Shown: piece after piece, positions 22,541 to 45,880 of the stretch
Layout of the letters: each line of letters opens with the position of its first letter
Numbering within the stretch: the stretch's first letter is position 1
From: Elephas maximus indicus
Taxonomy: Eukaryota; Chordata; Mammalia; Proboscidea; Elephantidae
Reading direction: 5' to 3'
Assembly: GCF_024166365.1 (NCBI RefSeq)
Contig: NC_064842.1
Location: forward strand, 13,735,001-13,799,000
Length of the DNA: 64,000 bases
Position numbers and translations under genes: made by a program
Notes under the pieces: generated by a model
What the model was told of the DNA's origin: nothing
Seen by the model: the letters and a program-made list of their open reading frames with translations, nothing else
The model's database searches: none

Positions 22541-23524
22541 GAATGGGAATTCCAGAACACTTACTAATTAGGAAGCTGTACATAGATCGAGGCAGTTGTT
22601 CGTACAGAACACGGGGATACTGCGTGGTTTACAGTGAGGAAAAGTGTGCATCAGGGCTGTATCCTTTCACCATACCTATTCAATCTGTATGCTGAGCAAA
22701 TAATCCAAGAAGCTAGACTATATGAAGACGAACCGGGCATCAGGATTGGAGGAAGACTCATTAACAACTTGCATTATGCAGATGACACAACCTTGCTTGC
22801 TGGAAGTGAAGAGGACTTGAAGCACTTACTAATGAAGATCAAAGACCACAGCCTTCAGTATGGATTGGGCCTCAACATAAAGAAAACAAAAATCCCCACA
22901 ACTGATAAATGGGGAAAAGGTTGAAGTTGTCAAGGATTTCATTTTACTTGGATCCACAATCAACACTCATGGAAGCAGCAGTCAAGAAATCAAAAGATGC
23001 ATTGCATTGGGCAAATCTGCTGCAAAGGACTTCTTTAAAGTGTTGAAGAGCAAAGATGTCACCTCGAAGACTAAGGTGCGCCTGATACAAGCCATGGTAC
23101 TTTCAATCCCATCATATGCATGTGAAAGCTGGACAATGAATAAGGAAGACAGAAGAAGAATTGATGCCTTTCATTTTTGGTGTTGGCAAAGAATACAGAA
23201 TATTGCCAAAAGAATGAACAAGTCTGTCGTGGAAGCAGTACAACCGGAATGCTCCTTAGAAGCAAGGATGGCGAGACTACGTCTTACATGCTTTGGACAT
23301 GTTGTCAGGAGAGATCAGTTCCTGGAGAAGGACATCATGCTTGGTAAAGTACAGGGTCAATGAAAAAGAGGAAGACACTCAAGGAGATGGATTGACAACA
23401 GTGGTTACAACAATGGGCTCAAGCATAACAATTGTGGATATGGCGCAGGACCAGGTAGTGTTTCATTCTGTTGTACATGGGGTCACTATGAGTTGGAACC
23501 AACTTGACGGCACCTAACAACAAT
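22541..23524 (+). mobile_element. 5'-truncated RTE LINE, reverse transcriptase to 3' tail
   Basis: It covers the reverse transcriptase palm with the YADD catalytic box (22775-22786), the connection, and the conserved C-terminal block (YACESWTMNKEDRRRIDAF). It ends with the tail GGTCACTATGAGTTGGAACC and ACCTAACAACAATAAG. One frameshift separates the open pieces 22634-22924 and 23007-23363. Another RTE copy lies in the same orientation 0.25 kb downstream. Confidence 0.9.
22634..22924 (+). pseudogene. RTE reverse transcriptase fragment
   Basis: A 96-codon open piece includes the GCILSPYLFNLYAEQII segment and the YADD active-site motif (residues 48-51 of this piece). The frame is lost after codon 96 and resumes at 23007. 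It is part of the LINE described at 22541-23524 and is non-functional. Confidence 0.85.
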
Positions 23525-23779
23525 AAGATATAGTTGGACACTTTGTCTTCTCGAGCTGTCCTTTGAAATCATCTGTTCAGTTCTTTTACTTCACCATTTC
23601 TTCCTTTTGCTTTAGCTGCTCAACATGGATTGGATCATGCGCCCCAAAAATATATGTCCCTTTGGCTAGGCCATGATTCCTGTTATTGTGTAATTGTCCT
23701 CTGTTTTGTGATCTGATGTAATTGTCCTCTATTTTGTGGTATTGTATAATTATCCTACATTTTATATGTTGTAAATCCC

Positions 23780-26700
23780 CCACGTGTTTGTCAGTTTATT
23801 GTACTGTGGGGGCTTGAGTGTTGCTGTGATGCTGGAAGCTATGCCACCGGTATTCAAATACTAGCAGGGTCACCCATGAAGGACAGATTTCAGCTGAACT
23901 TCCAGACTAGGACAGACTAGGAAGAAAGACCCAGCAGTCTACTTCTGAAAAGAATTAGTCAGTGAAAACCTTATGAATAGCAGCGGAACACTGTCTGATA
24001 TAGTGCCAGAAGATGAGTCCCCCAGGTTGGAAGACACTCAAAAGATGACTGCGGAAGAGCTGCCTCCTCAAAGTAGAGTCGACCTTAATAATGTGGATGA
24101 AGTCAAGCTTTCAAGACCTTCGTTTGCTGATGTGGCACGGCTCAAAATGAGAAGAAACAGCTGCAAACATCTATTAATAATTGGAACCTGGAATGTAAGA
24201 AGTATGAATCTAGGAAAATAAGAAATCATCAAAAATGAAATGGAACACATAAACACATAAACATTAATATCTTAGGCATTAGTGAGCTGAAATGGACTGG
24301 TATTGGCCATTTTGAATCAGACAATCATATAGTCTACTATGCCAGAAATGAGAACTTGAAGAGGAATGGCATTGCATTTATTGTCAAAAAGAACATTTCA
24401 AGATCTATCCCGAAGTACAATGCTGTCAGTGACAGGATAATATCCATACACCTAGAAGGAAGAGCAGTTATTACTACTATTATTCAAATTTATGCACCAA
24501 CCACTAAGGACAAAGATGAAGAAATTGAAGATTTGTATCAGCTTCTGCAGCCTGAAATTGATTGAACATGAAATCAGGATGCATTGATAATTACTGGTGA
24601 TTGGAATGTGAACGTTGGAAACAAAGAAGGATCGGTAGTTGGAAAATATGGCCTCAGCGACAGAAACAATGCCAGAGATCAAATGATAGAACTTTGCAAG
24701 ACCAATGACTTCTTCATTGCAAACACCTTTTTACACCAGCATAAGCTGTGACTATACACATGGACCTCACCAGGTGGAACACACAGGAATCAAATTGACT
24801 CCATCTGTGGAAAGAGACGATGGAAAAGCTCAATATCAACAATCAGAACAAGGCCGGGACCGACTGTGGAACAGACCATCAATTGCTCATATTCAAGTTC
24901 AAGTTCAAACTGAATAAAATCAGAGCAAGTCCACGAGAACCAAAGTATGATCTTAAGTATATCCCGCCTGATTTTAGATACCATCTCAAGAATAGATTTG
25001 ACGCGTTGAACATTAATGACCAAAGACAAGCCAAGTTGCAGAATGATATCAAGGACATCATCCATGAAGAAAGCAAGAGGTCACTGAAAAGACAGGAAAG
25101 AAAGAAAAGACCAAGAGGGTTGTCAGAGGAGACTCTAAAACTTGCTCTTGAACATCGAGCAGCAAAAGCAAAAGGAAGAAATGATGAAGTAAAAGAACTG
25201 AACAGAAGATTTCAAAGGGCGGCTTGAGAAGACAAAGTATTATAATGACATGTGCAAAGGGCTGGAGATGGAAAACCAAAAGGTAAGAACATGCTCGGCA
25301 TTTCTCACACTGAAAGAACTGAAGGAAAAATTCAAGCCTCAAGTTGCAATAGTGAAGGATTCCATGGGGAAAATACCAAACAATGCAGGAAGCAGCAAAA
25401 GAAGATGGAAGGAATACACAGAGTCATTATACCAAAAAGAATTAGTCCATGTTCAACCATTTCAAGAGGTAGCATATGATCAGGAACTGATGGTACTGAA
25501 GGAAGAAGTCCAGGCTGCACTGAAAGGACTGGCGAAAAACAAGGCTCCAGGACTTGACAGAATATCAATTGAGATGTTTCAGCAAATGGATGCAGCGCTG
25601 GAAGTGCTCACTCCTCTGTGACAAGACATTTGGAAGACAGCTACCTGGCCAACTGACTGGAAGAGACCCATATTTATGCCTATTCCCAAGAGAGATGATC
25701 CAGCCAAATGCAGAAATTATCGAACAGTATCACATGCAAGCAAAATTTTGCTGAAGATCGTTCAAAAGCTGCTGCAGCAGTGGATCGACAGGGAACCGCC
25801 AGAAATTCAGGTTTCAGAAGAGGACGTGGAACCAGGGATATCATTGCTGATGTCAGATGGATTCTGGCTGAAAGCAGAGAATACCAGAAGGATGTTTACC
25901 TGTGTTTTATTGACTATGCAAAGGCATTCCACTGTGTGGATCATAACAAATTATGGATAACATTGCGAAGAACAGGAAATCCAGAACACTTAATTGTGCT
26001 CATGAGGAACTTGTACATAGATAAAGTGGCAGTTGTTCGGACAGAACAAGGGGATACTTCATGGTTTAAAGTCAGGAAGGCTGTGTGTCAGGGTTGTATC
26101 TTTTCACGATACCTATTCAATCTCGACAGCAATAGGTTTATTCAATCTGTATGCTCAGCAAATAATCTGAGAAGCTGTACTATATGAAGAAGAACAGGTC
26201 ATCAGGATTGGAGGAAGGCTCATCAATAACCTGTGTTATGCAGATGACACACCCTTGCTTGCTGAAAGTGAAAAGACTTGAGGCACTTACTAATGAAGAT
26301 TAAAGACCACAGCCTTCAGTATGGATTACATCTCAACATAAAGAAAACAAAAATACTCACAACTGGACCAATAAGCAATATCATGATAAACGGAGAAAAG
26401 ACTGACGTCAAAGATTTCATTTTACTTGTATCCACAATAAATACCCATGGGAGCAGCAGTCAAGAAATTAAAAGACACATTGCATTGGGCAAATCTGCTG
26501 CAAAGGACTTCTTTGAAGTGTTGAAAAGCAAAGACGTCACCTTGAAGACTAAGGTGCACCTAGTCCAAGTCGTGGTGTTTTCAATCACATCGTATGCATG
26601 TGAAAGCTGGACAGTGAATAAGGAAGACCGAAGAAGAAATGATGCCTTTGAATTGTGGCATTGGTGAAGAATATTGAATATACCATGGACTGCCAAAAGA

Positions 26701-26996
26701 ACAAATCTTTCTTGGAAGAAGTCCAGCCAGAATGCTCCTTAGAAGCAAGGATGGCAAAACTGAGTCTTATATACTTTGGACATGTTGTCAGGAGGGATCA
26801 GTCCCTGCAGAAGGACATCATGCTTGGTAGAATACAGGGTCAGCTGAACGAGATTGACTGACACAGTAGCTGCAACAATGGGCTCAAGCATAACAATTGT
26901 GGGCCTGGCATAGGACTGGGCAGTGTTTCGTTTCATGGTACATAAGGTTGCTATGACTTGGAACCGATTCAAGGGCACCTAACAACAACAACAACG
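23780..26996 (+). mobile_element. RTE (BovB-like) LINE, essentially full length
   Basis: At 3.2 kb this matches the usual length of RTE elements. It carries the 5' segment, an APE endonuclease region (from about 24170), a reverse transcriptase with a YADD box near 26237, a C-terminal conserved block (YACESWTVNKEDRRRNDAF) and a 3' tail ending in a CAA repeat. Multiple stops and frameshifts break the single expected ORF. It sits inside an LTR with a 6-bp AATCCC duplication. The element supplies the machinery type that probably moved the SINEs of this genome. Confidence 0.9.
24170..26667 (+). pseudogene. RTE polyprotein remnant (endonuclease + reverse transcriptase)
   Basis: Endonuclease pieces: GTWNVRSMN near 24185, NGIAFIVKKNISRSI (24356-24565) and a GDWNVNVGN block just after. 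A linker at 24820-25227 is Lys/Arg-rich and coiled-coil-like. Reverse transcriptase pieces: KNKAPGLDRISIEMFQ (25250-25621), DYAKAFHCVDHNKLW (25708-26187) and the YADD region near 26237. A C-terminal block spans 26278-26667. The frame shifts many times. Key catalytic motifs are recognisable, but no intact enzyme can be made. Confidence 0.85.
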
Positions 26997-27049
26997 AATC
27001 CCAAACCTCTATATGTTAATGAGGCAGTATTAATGTGGGGTGTATCTCA

Positions 27050-27180
27050 AGTCACACTCTTACTGAAAGGCGTGACTCAAGTCACACCCTTACTCAAGTC
27101 ACACCCCCACTCAAGTCACCATCTTACTACTCAAGCCACCACCTTACTTAAGTCACACCCTTGCTGAAGTCACACTTTCT
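27050..27180. repeat. Short tandem repeats in LTR (ACTCAAGTCAC units)
   Basis: Repeats of the kind CTCAAGTCACACCCTTACT occur at least six times with variable spacing, forming a C- and A-rich array inside the 3' part of the LTR. The other LTR copies in the window lack it. Confidence 0.75.
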
Positions 27181-27545
27181 ATCTTACAAGAGATAAAATG
27201 AGAGAGAAGGGAACAGAGAGGAGAGGGCCCTCACTACCACCAAGAAAGAAGAACCAGGAGTGGAGTGCATCCTTTGGATCCGGGAACTCTGTGCTGAGAA
27301 CCTCCTAAACCCACGGGAAGATTGATATCAAGACACACGGAGATCTCCAAGGAACGCCAGTCCTACAGATGTTGAAAAAAGACAAGGACCCTCCCCCAGA
27401 GCTAACAGAGAAAGAAAGCCTTCCCCTTGAGCCGGCACTTTGAATTCAAACTTCTAGCCTCTTAAACTGCGAGAAAACACATTTGTGTTTCTTAAAGCCA
27501 CCCACTATGGTATTTCTGTTATAGCAGCACTAAATAACTAAGACA

Positions 27546-28325
27546 GTAACGGGTTTTTTTTTTTTTTTTCCATATTGCTTGATCTTTCAGCAGCAATTGA
27601 AAGTACATATCTGAAAAAAAAAAAAAAAGGATGAATCTCCACCTGTCATTCTGACTCCTCGGGCTTTTACAAATTTGACTACCTCTGTTTACTCTGGTAT
27701 GAGACCATGAATGTACACACTGTTGGACCTTGCCCGAGAGGACATTATGCAGCACATGACTGTAATTTATCTCTAAGTTCTTAAGATTATGAGTTTTATC
27801 AAGCCCTGTTTCGTTTGAAATGATTGCACAATTTTCCTCCTTTCATCTGCTTTTCTCTTGATCTTGCATTCCAGACAAGCTGAGAGGCCTACAGGAAGAA
27901 AGCATGATTGCCCAGCTTGCTTGGGATAAACAGAGAGACCAGAAATCTCATCAGAAGGCCAGCTTCCAGCATGATACGAAGGCAGATTAGCGGTCCTAAG
28001 TGTCTAAGCTGCTGGACCTGAGGACAAACCCACCGGCCCCTGTGGAACTTTTCGTGGATGAGGAAATCAGCTGAGAGATCTCATCCTTCCAGAGGGGTGA
28101 GGTTCAGAAGGCTATGGATTAGAAGAAGCTTGGGGCCCAGGGGAGATAGGTTGGGTATGTGGACTCTGAAACTGGAGACCAATGTGAGACCAGAAATATC
28201 AACAGTAAATGGGAGCCCACAATGCCCCCAAGGCAGGGCGGGACCAGCTATACTGAGTGAGGCTAGCAGGGGTGAGAACGGGACAGGAGAGGTGTAGTGT
28301 CTCCCTGACCTTACTAGGTTAGCTT
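27546..28325. other. Intergenic, no element recognised
   Basis: T- and A-runs lie near 27553 and 27615; otherwise this is mixed, single-copy-looking DNA. The open frames are short and lack family features. Confidence 0.4.
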
Positions 28326-28743
28326 TGTTGTTGTTCCAGCAAGTCTGACTTACAGCAACCTCACGTGACAGAGTAGAACTGCTCCATAGGGTTTTCTAGG
28401 CCATAATCTTAACGGAGAGGAGCCTTGGTGGCACAACGATTAAAGCATTCGGCTGCTAACCAAAAGGTCGGCAGTTTGAACCCACCAGCCATTCTGTGGG
28501 AGAAAGATGTGGCAGTCTGCTTCCATAAAGATTTACAGCCTCGGAAACCCTATGGGGCAGTTCTACTCTGTCCTATAGGGTCACTATGAGTCTGAATCCA
28601 CTCGTGGGCAATGGGTTTGGCTTGATTTTTAATCTTAACAGGAAGCAGATTGCCAGGTCTTTCTCCAGAGGAGCCGCTGGGGGCATCAAACTGACAAAAT
28701 TTCGGTTAGCGGCCGCCCCGCGCTTAAACATTGAGCCACGGTT
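28326..28743 (-). mobile_element. SINE interrupted by a second SINE
   Basis: The outer minus-strand SINE starts at 28326 (TTGTTGTTCCAGCAAGTC), breaks at 28415, and resumes at 28631 with GGAAGCAGATTGCCAGG through the head near 28740. Its break carries a 10-bp repeat, AATCTTAACR (28405-28414 and 28631-28640). Confidence 0.85.
28416..28630 (+). mobile_element. tRNA-derived SINE, long subfamily, nested
   Basis: Complete long-form SINE in plus orientation inside the minus-strand SINE. It includes the GTGGCAGTCTGCTTCCATAA block and the tail GGGTCACTATGAGTCTGAAT. It is necessarily younger than its host copy. Confidence 0.88.
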
Positions 28744-29529
28744 AAGTTAGTTTAGTTATAGACAAACCTGTGGACTGTTTTAATTGTGATTTTATACATG
28801 CTAATTTTCTAATTAAGTGATACTTTTTAAAGTAAGAAAAGATATTTATTGGCAATCAACTACTGATTGGAGGAGCTATCGTTATTTGGTGTCAAGAAAT
28901 AGATAATACAAAGGTTATTATTATGATTAAAGTTCATTTGCAGTGACTAAAGATTGTCTTCTGTAATTACTTTTCTCTGACTTAAAGTTGTCAAAGATAT
29001 CCACCGGCTGAAATCTCTCAATGCCAGTAGTAGATCTCAAATGTGCCATTATCAAAATGGTCTTAAAAAAGGATTGCCCATTCAAAACCAAACAGTCTAT
29101 GTAGGAAAACACTTGGACTTCAAAAGTATCCAGCCTTCATCTGAAAATGACCTCACCTGAAATCCCTAACATCATCAGGGACTTTTGGGATTCACCAACG
29201 CATTGAACAGCAGACGGGGGAGTGTCTTTCTGGAATAACTGGTGTGATTGTCTCAAGGCAAATTACTTGGCAAAAGTAGGAAGAAGACATGAAGAAACAT
29301 TAAAAGTCCAAATTTAAGAAGCATGCCTATGTGTAATGAAAATTTTTGTCAATCCCCATGACAATCCTATAACTCAAATCCTTTACCTTTTCTTACATCC
29401 ACATTCCATTCAAATGTGAAATGTGCAAAAGGGTTTAAATGAAAAAAAATTCCCTCCCAACCCTTCTCCTCTAGAATCCCACTTACTCCCTCACAATGTC
29501 ACTGTCTTTTGGGTGTCTTTCTAAACATA
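28744..29529. other. Intergenic, no element recognised
   Basis: AT-rich sequence without a repeat I can name or a coding exon. Confidence 0.4.
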
Positions 29530-29702
29530 AACCAAAAAAACCAAACCCATTGCCATCGAGACAATTGATTTCAACTCATAGTGACCCTATAGAACACAGG
29601 AGAACTGCCCCACTGAGTTTCCAAGGAGCGCCTGGTGGATTTGAACTGCTGACATTTTGGTTGGCAGCTGTAACACTTAACCACTACGCCACCAGGGTTT
29701 CC
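29530..29702 (-). mobile_element. tRNA-derived SINE, short subfamily, with TSD
   Basis: Reverse copy. An 11-bp duplication, TTCTAAACATA, flanks it (29519-29529 and 29703-29713). Confidence 0.9.
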
Positions 29703-29811
29703 TTCTAAACATAGTTTATGTACATCCAAGGAAACATGTATGTATATTTAGAGTGTACTCTGGGGATCAGTTCATATTAATAAAGAACTTCCTCATAAAG
29801 ACTTCTCAGGT

Positions 29812-30290
29812 GTGCCTTGACAGGGAACACAACACAGAAGCCCTGACGGAGCAGGAGAAAAGTGCACTGCACAACTCAAATTCTAGTAAAAAGATCACAC
29901 TGAATGGTCTGCCTGAGACTGGAGGGACTCTGGAAGACATGGCCCCGGGACTCTCTGTTAGCCCACCACTGAAACCATTCCTGAAGTCAACTCTTCAGGC
30001 AAAGTTAGACTGGACTATACAGCATAAAATGATACTCGTGAAGAGAGAGTGCTTCTCAAGTAGATACATGAGACTAAATGGGCAGCTCCTGTCTGGAGGT
30101 GAGATGAGAAGGCAAACAGAGACAGGAGCTGGTTGAATGGACATGGGAAATCCAGGGTGGAAAAGATGAGCGTGCTGTCACATTACAGGAAGAGCGACTA
30201 GGGTCACATAATAACGTGTCTATAAATCTTTGTATGAGAAACTAACTGGAACTGTAAACTTTGACTTAAAGAAAAAATTAGAAAAGTGTA
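29812..30290 (+). mobile_element. L1 3' UTR fragment
   Basis: Parallel to 6930-7390 of the first L1 (GACAGGGAACACAACA ... AAACTTTGACTTAAAG). The 5' part is missing. Confidence 0.85.
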
Positions 30291-30310
30291 ATACAGTTAA
30301 TTACTGCAAC

Positions 30311-30475
30311 AACAAAGAAGAGTCCCCAGGTGGTGCAAATGGTTAACTGCTTGACTACTAGCAGAAAGGCTGGCAGTTCAAATCCACCCAGAGGCACCTT
30401 AGAAGGCAGGCCTGACCATCTGTTTCCCCTCTGCATTCATGTGAGTCTGGATCAAGTCCATGGCAACTAATAAGA
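30311..30475 (+). mobile_element. tRNA-derived SINE, second subfamily
   Basis: The head reads AGTCCCCAGGTGGTGCAAAT, with box B GGCAGTTCAAATCC, and the middle has AGGCAGGCCTGACCATCTG. This is the same subfamily as the reverse copies at 55549 and 59228. Confidence 0.82.
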
Positions 30476-31389
30476 CCTTCCTCGTCCATTTCGGTGGCGG
30501 CAGGTACAACGTAGTATGGTAAATCACATGTACCATAATTTATGTATTTTTTAGTTTAGTGGGGTTTTTTTGTTTGTTTGAATCTCTAAGAGATAGGACT
30601 CTTTGGAAAACTATAACCATAATTTATCATGCTTAGGAAATTAACAAAATTATTATCACATATCCAGTCGATATTTGAATTGTCTCATAAATGTCCATTT
30701 AAAAAAAAAAACTTCAATCAGAATTTAAAGTCAGCATATACTCTCTCAAGCCTCTTCTGATCTACAGGTTTCTGCTCCTTTCCTTTTCTCCCCATTGCTT
30801 TTTATTTGTTAAAGAACCCAGGTTTTTGTCCTCCAGAGTTTCCCACAGGGATCTTGCTGATTGGGTCCCTGTGGTACAGATTAACACGTCCTTCCCATTT
30901 TCTGCATATTAGTCGTCAGATCCAGGGGCTCGATCAGATTCAGGGCTTTTTTGGTGGTGCTGTGTTCTTTTACCAGGAGGTACTTCATGTGTGGTTGTCT
31001 TTCTTTTTGTAATCTTAGCCAAAGTTTCTTTTTTGATGGAGAAGTGGTAATGAATTTTGAAACAAAACGCCCCCTCTTTCAGGAAGAGGTTGTGGCTTAG
31101 CCAACTTCTGTGACAGTCAGACGCAAGGCTGAGCAATCATCTGGTGAGAGAAGTGGTCACGCCAGAATAATTCAGGCAAAACAACAACATGGAGTTCCAT
31201 GTCATCCTTTCCTTTCTCAACAGGAGTGTTCTTTTTTTTTTTTTTTTTAGCTTGTAATTGCTGCACGTTCTGCATTTTTTCCTGGAAGACGCAGCCTGAG
31301 CTATTATTTCCAGAAGGCGGCCAAAAAAGGGCTCACGTGAGTAATTCGTTTTTTAAAATTAAGTAAACAAAACTTGGGCCAGTTGCCAA
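30476..31389. other. Intergenic upstream of DEGS1, nothing recognised
   Basis: Mixed sequence with an A-run at about 30701 and an 18-T run near 31231. No coding exon is visible. Confidence 0.4.
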
Positions 31390-31589
31390 AGAAGGAGTCC
31401 TGGTGGCGCAGTGGTTAAAGTGCTCGGCTGCTAACGGAAAGATTTGAAACCTACCAGGGAAGGAGACATGGCAGTCTGCTTTCATGAAGATTTACAGCCT
31501 TGGAAACCCCATGGGCAGTTCTACTCTGTCCTATAAGGTCGCTATGTGTCAGAACCCACTCGACGGCAGTGGGCTTGGTTTGGTTTTTG
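31390..31589 (+). mobile_element. SINE just upstream of the DEGS1 CpG island
   Basis: Long-form SINE (GGAGTCCTGGTGGCGCAGTGG head; CATGGCAGTCTGCTTTCATG block; tail ending GACGGCAGTGGGC). Box B is damaged (a deletion leaves GATTTGAAACC). It lies about 0.3 kb upstream of the GC boxes. Confidence 0.88.
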
Positions 31590-31905
31590 GAATGGCGAAG
31601 GGTCCTCGTGACTTGGCCCCGCTTCAGCCTTCCCACGAGGCCCTAAATGGCAGCTTATCTAACTTGACACCTTCCCTTCCTTTTTCATCCTTTCCCCCGG
31701 CACTGGCATGGGCACCGGACACGGACAGCCCGGAGGGAGCCGGGACCCGCAGGAACTCGGCATCCCGACTGGTGGCCGAGTCGTAGGTCCTCGGAAGGCC
31801 GCGACCCCGAGCCGCCGACTCCCGCCCGGCGCCGGAGCCCCAAAGGGCCGCCAAGGCCCGACCCCCGGCGGCCGCCCCTTGGCGCCCGCAGCGTCACGCT
31901 CGGCC

Positions 31906-31929
31906 GGGGCGGGGTCTGGGGCTCCGCCC
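31906..31929 (+). promoter_or_regulatory. Paired GC boxes (Sp1/KLF-type sites)
   Basis: GGGGCGGGG at 31906-31914 and, in reverse, CCGCCC at 31924-31929, about 150-175 bp upstream of the start codon. Such sites commonly position TATA-less promoters. Binding is inferred. Confidence 0.55.
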
Positions 31930-32051
31930 GGGCTCCGCCTCCTCGGCCACTCCGCCGCCGCCGGCTGACACGAGCCGGGGAGCAGCTGCCGCCGTCGCCT
32001 GGCAGGAGCCGAGGCCGGAGGAGCCGGGCGGAGCGAGAGCCGGGAGCGGGC

Positions 32052-32080
32052 CCGCCGCCGCCGCCGCCGCCGCCGCCGCC
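32052..32080. repeat. GCC trinucleotide run abutting the start codon
   Basis: About nine consecutive CCG/GCC triplets end directly at the ATG (32081). They also supply a strong initiation context (GCCGCCATGG). The run is in the 5' UTR of DEGS1. Confidence 0.92.
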
Positions 32081-44774
<12,694 letters not shown>

Positions 44775-45880
44775 GTGCCCTCGTAGCTAGAGAATTCTCC
44801 TTTGAAATGTTAAAATAGCTGATGAAGTGGAATTTTTGTGTTACTAAATTTAAGACCAATGATGTTTAGAAGCTACCCTAGTACAGTTTCAAAGTAGGCT
44901 CTCCAGGGTCTCCAGAAGCTAACATGGCTTTAACACAGCCTGTCTGCAGTGTCCCCTTCACTCACAGGAAGGACACCTGTTCCTTGGATTGTCACGGTGG
45001 AGGATGTTTTCACCCACGTCTGTCATTTTGTAAGCATACCATAAAAAAGCTTTTACAAAGCTGTATGTCTACCACTATCTTCACTGTAAAGTTTTACTTT
45101 ATTAAACCAGCTAATAAACTGAGTTATTAATCACAATATATTTATCATGTTTTCATATTTCAGTGTCTACACCATGTAATATGGTAACCTGGTTCTTGGA
45201 TGCACTTTGAAGTTTTTTGGGGTGTGTGGGGAGGCCTGAAGTCATCACAGTTTAAAAGGCTGAGATGGAGGTATCTTGCAGTACAAGCTGAATCTCATTT
45301 TTTAATTTCACTGTTGTACACGTGGGACCTAAATTAGATACTGCTGAGCCCTGTTCAGGCTTACTTATAAATAAAGTACTTATTTAATCATGATCAGCGT
45401 TCAGCTTCCCCTTTCAGATGTGTTGACTCTCAAACTAGAAACCGCTCCTCAGTTTCATGTTACTTCCTTCCAGTGGAAACTAGTTGAAATTTGATGGTGG
45501 ATAGCTGGTCTCAAGAATCATGGGCTATGAAGCTGGCAGTCCTGGCTAACATGAAATGTGTGACTTGGGGAAAAAATATGGTGAAGTGCTTAAAAAATAC
45601 TGTGGTGTCAACAAATCAAATGGTCTACAATGCATACACACTGTCGCCCCTCACACATCTTTAATCCAAGACACTGTCACATTCCTGTTGTGTGATGATC
45701 AGCTGTATGGCAGTTTCAGGGAATTTAAAGCAACACCCAGCCTGCTGAGGTGAAGTCACGAGTGGAATGCCTGCTTTACAGATCTCGTTTTACCCCCAGA
45801 GGACCTCGTGTTCCCTTCCTGACCCTCTTCGTGGGAAGGTTCCTAGTATCCTTGAATAAACTTGAAAGAACCATGAATAC
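44775..45880 (+). other. DEGS1 3' UTR region with several poly(A) signals
   Basis: AATAAA occurs at 45113-45118, 45370-45375 and 45855-45860. Any of these could end the transcript, giving 3' UTRs of about 0.36, 0.62 or 1.1 kb. The region carries no SINE or L1, in contrast to both sides, which fits retained transcribed sequence. The true end cannot be chosen from sequence alone. Confidence 0.65.

Larger units (their letters stand above)
23621..27545 (+). mobile_element. MaLR-type LTR split by a full-length RTE LINE
   Basis: The LTR 5' part (23621-23779) resembles the start of the LTR at 58400. The LTR resumes at 26997 with ...CTATATGTTAATGAGGCAG and ends at 27545 with AACTAAGACA. The two parts join cleanly when the RTE (23780-26996) is removed, and AATCCC is duplicated at the break (23774-23779 and 26997-27002). 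The 3' part holds a run of short tandem repeats at 27050-27180. Confidence 0.85.

Noticed and set aside
30909-31136. Possible small exon on the minus strand
   Set aside because: No conserved splice sites and composition typical of random frames.
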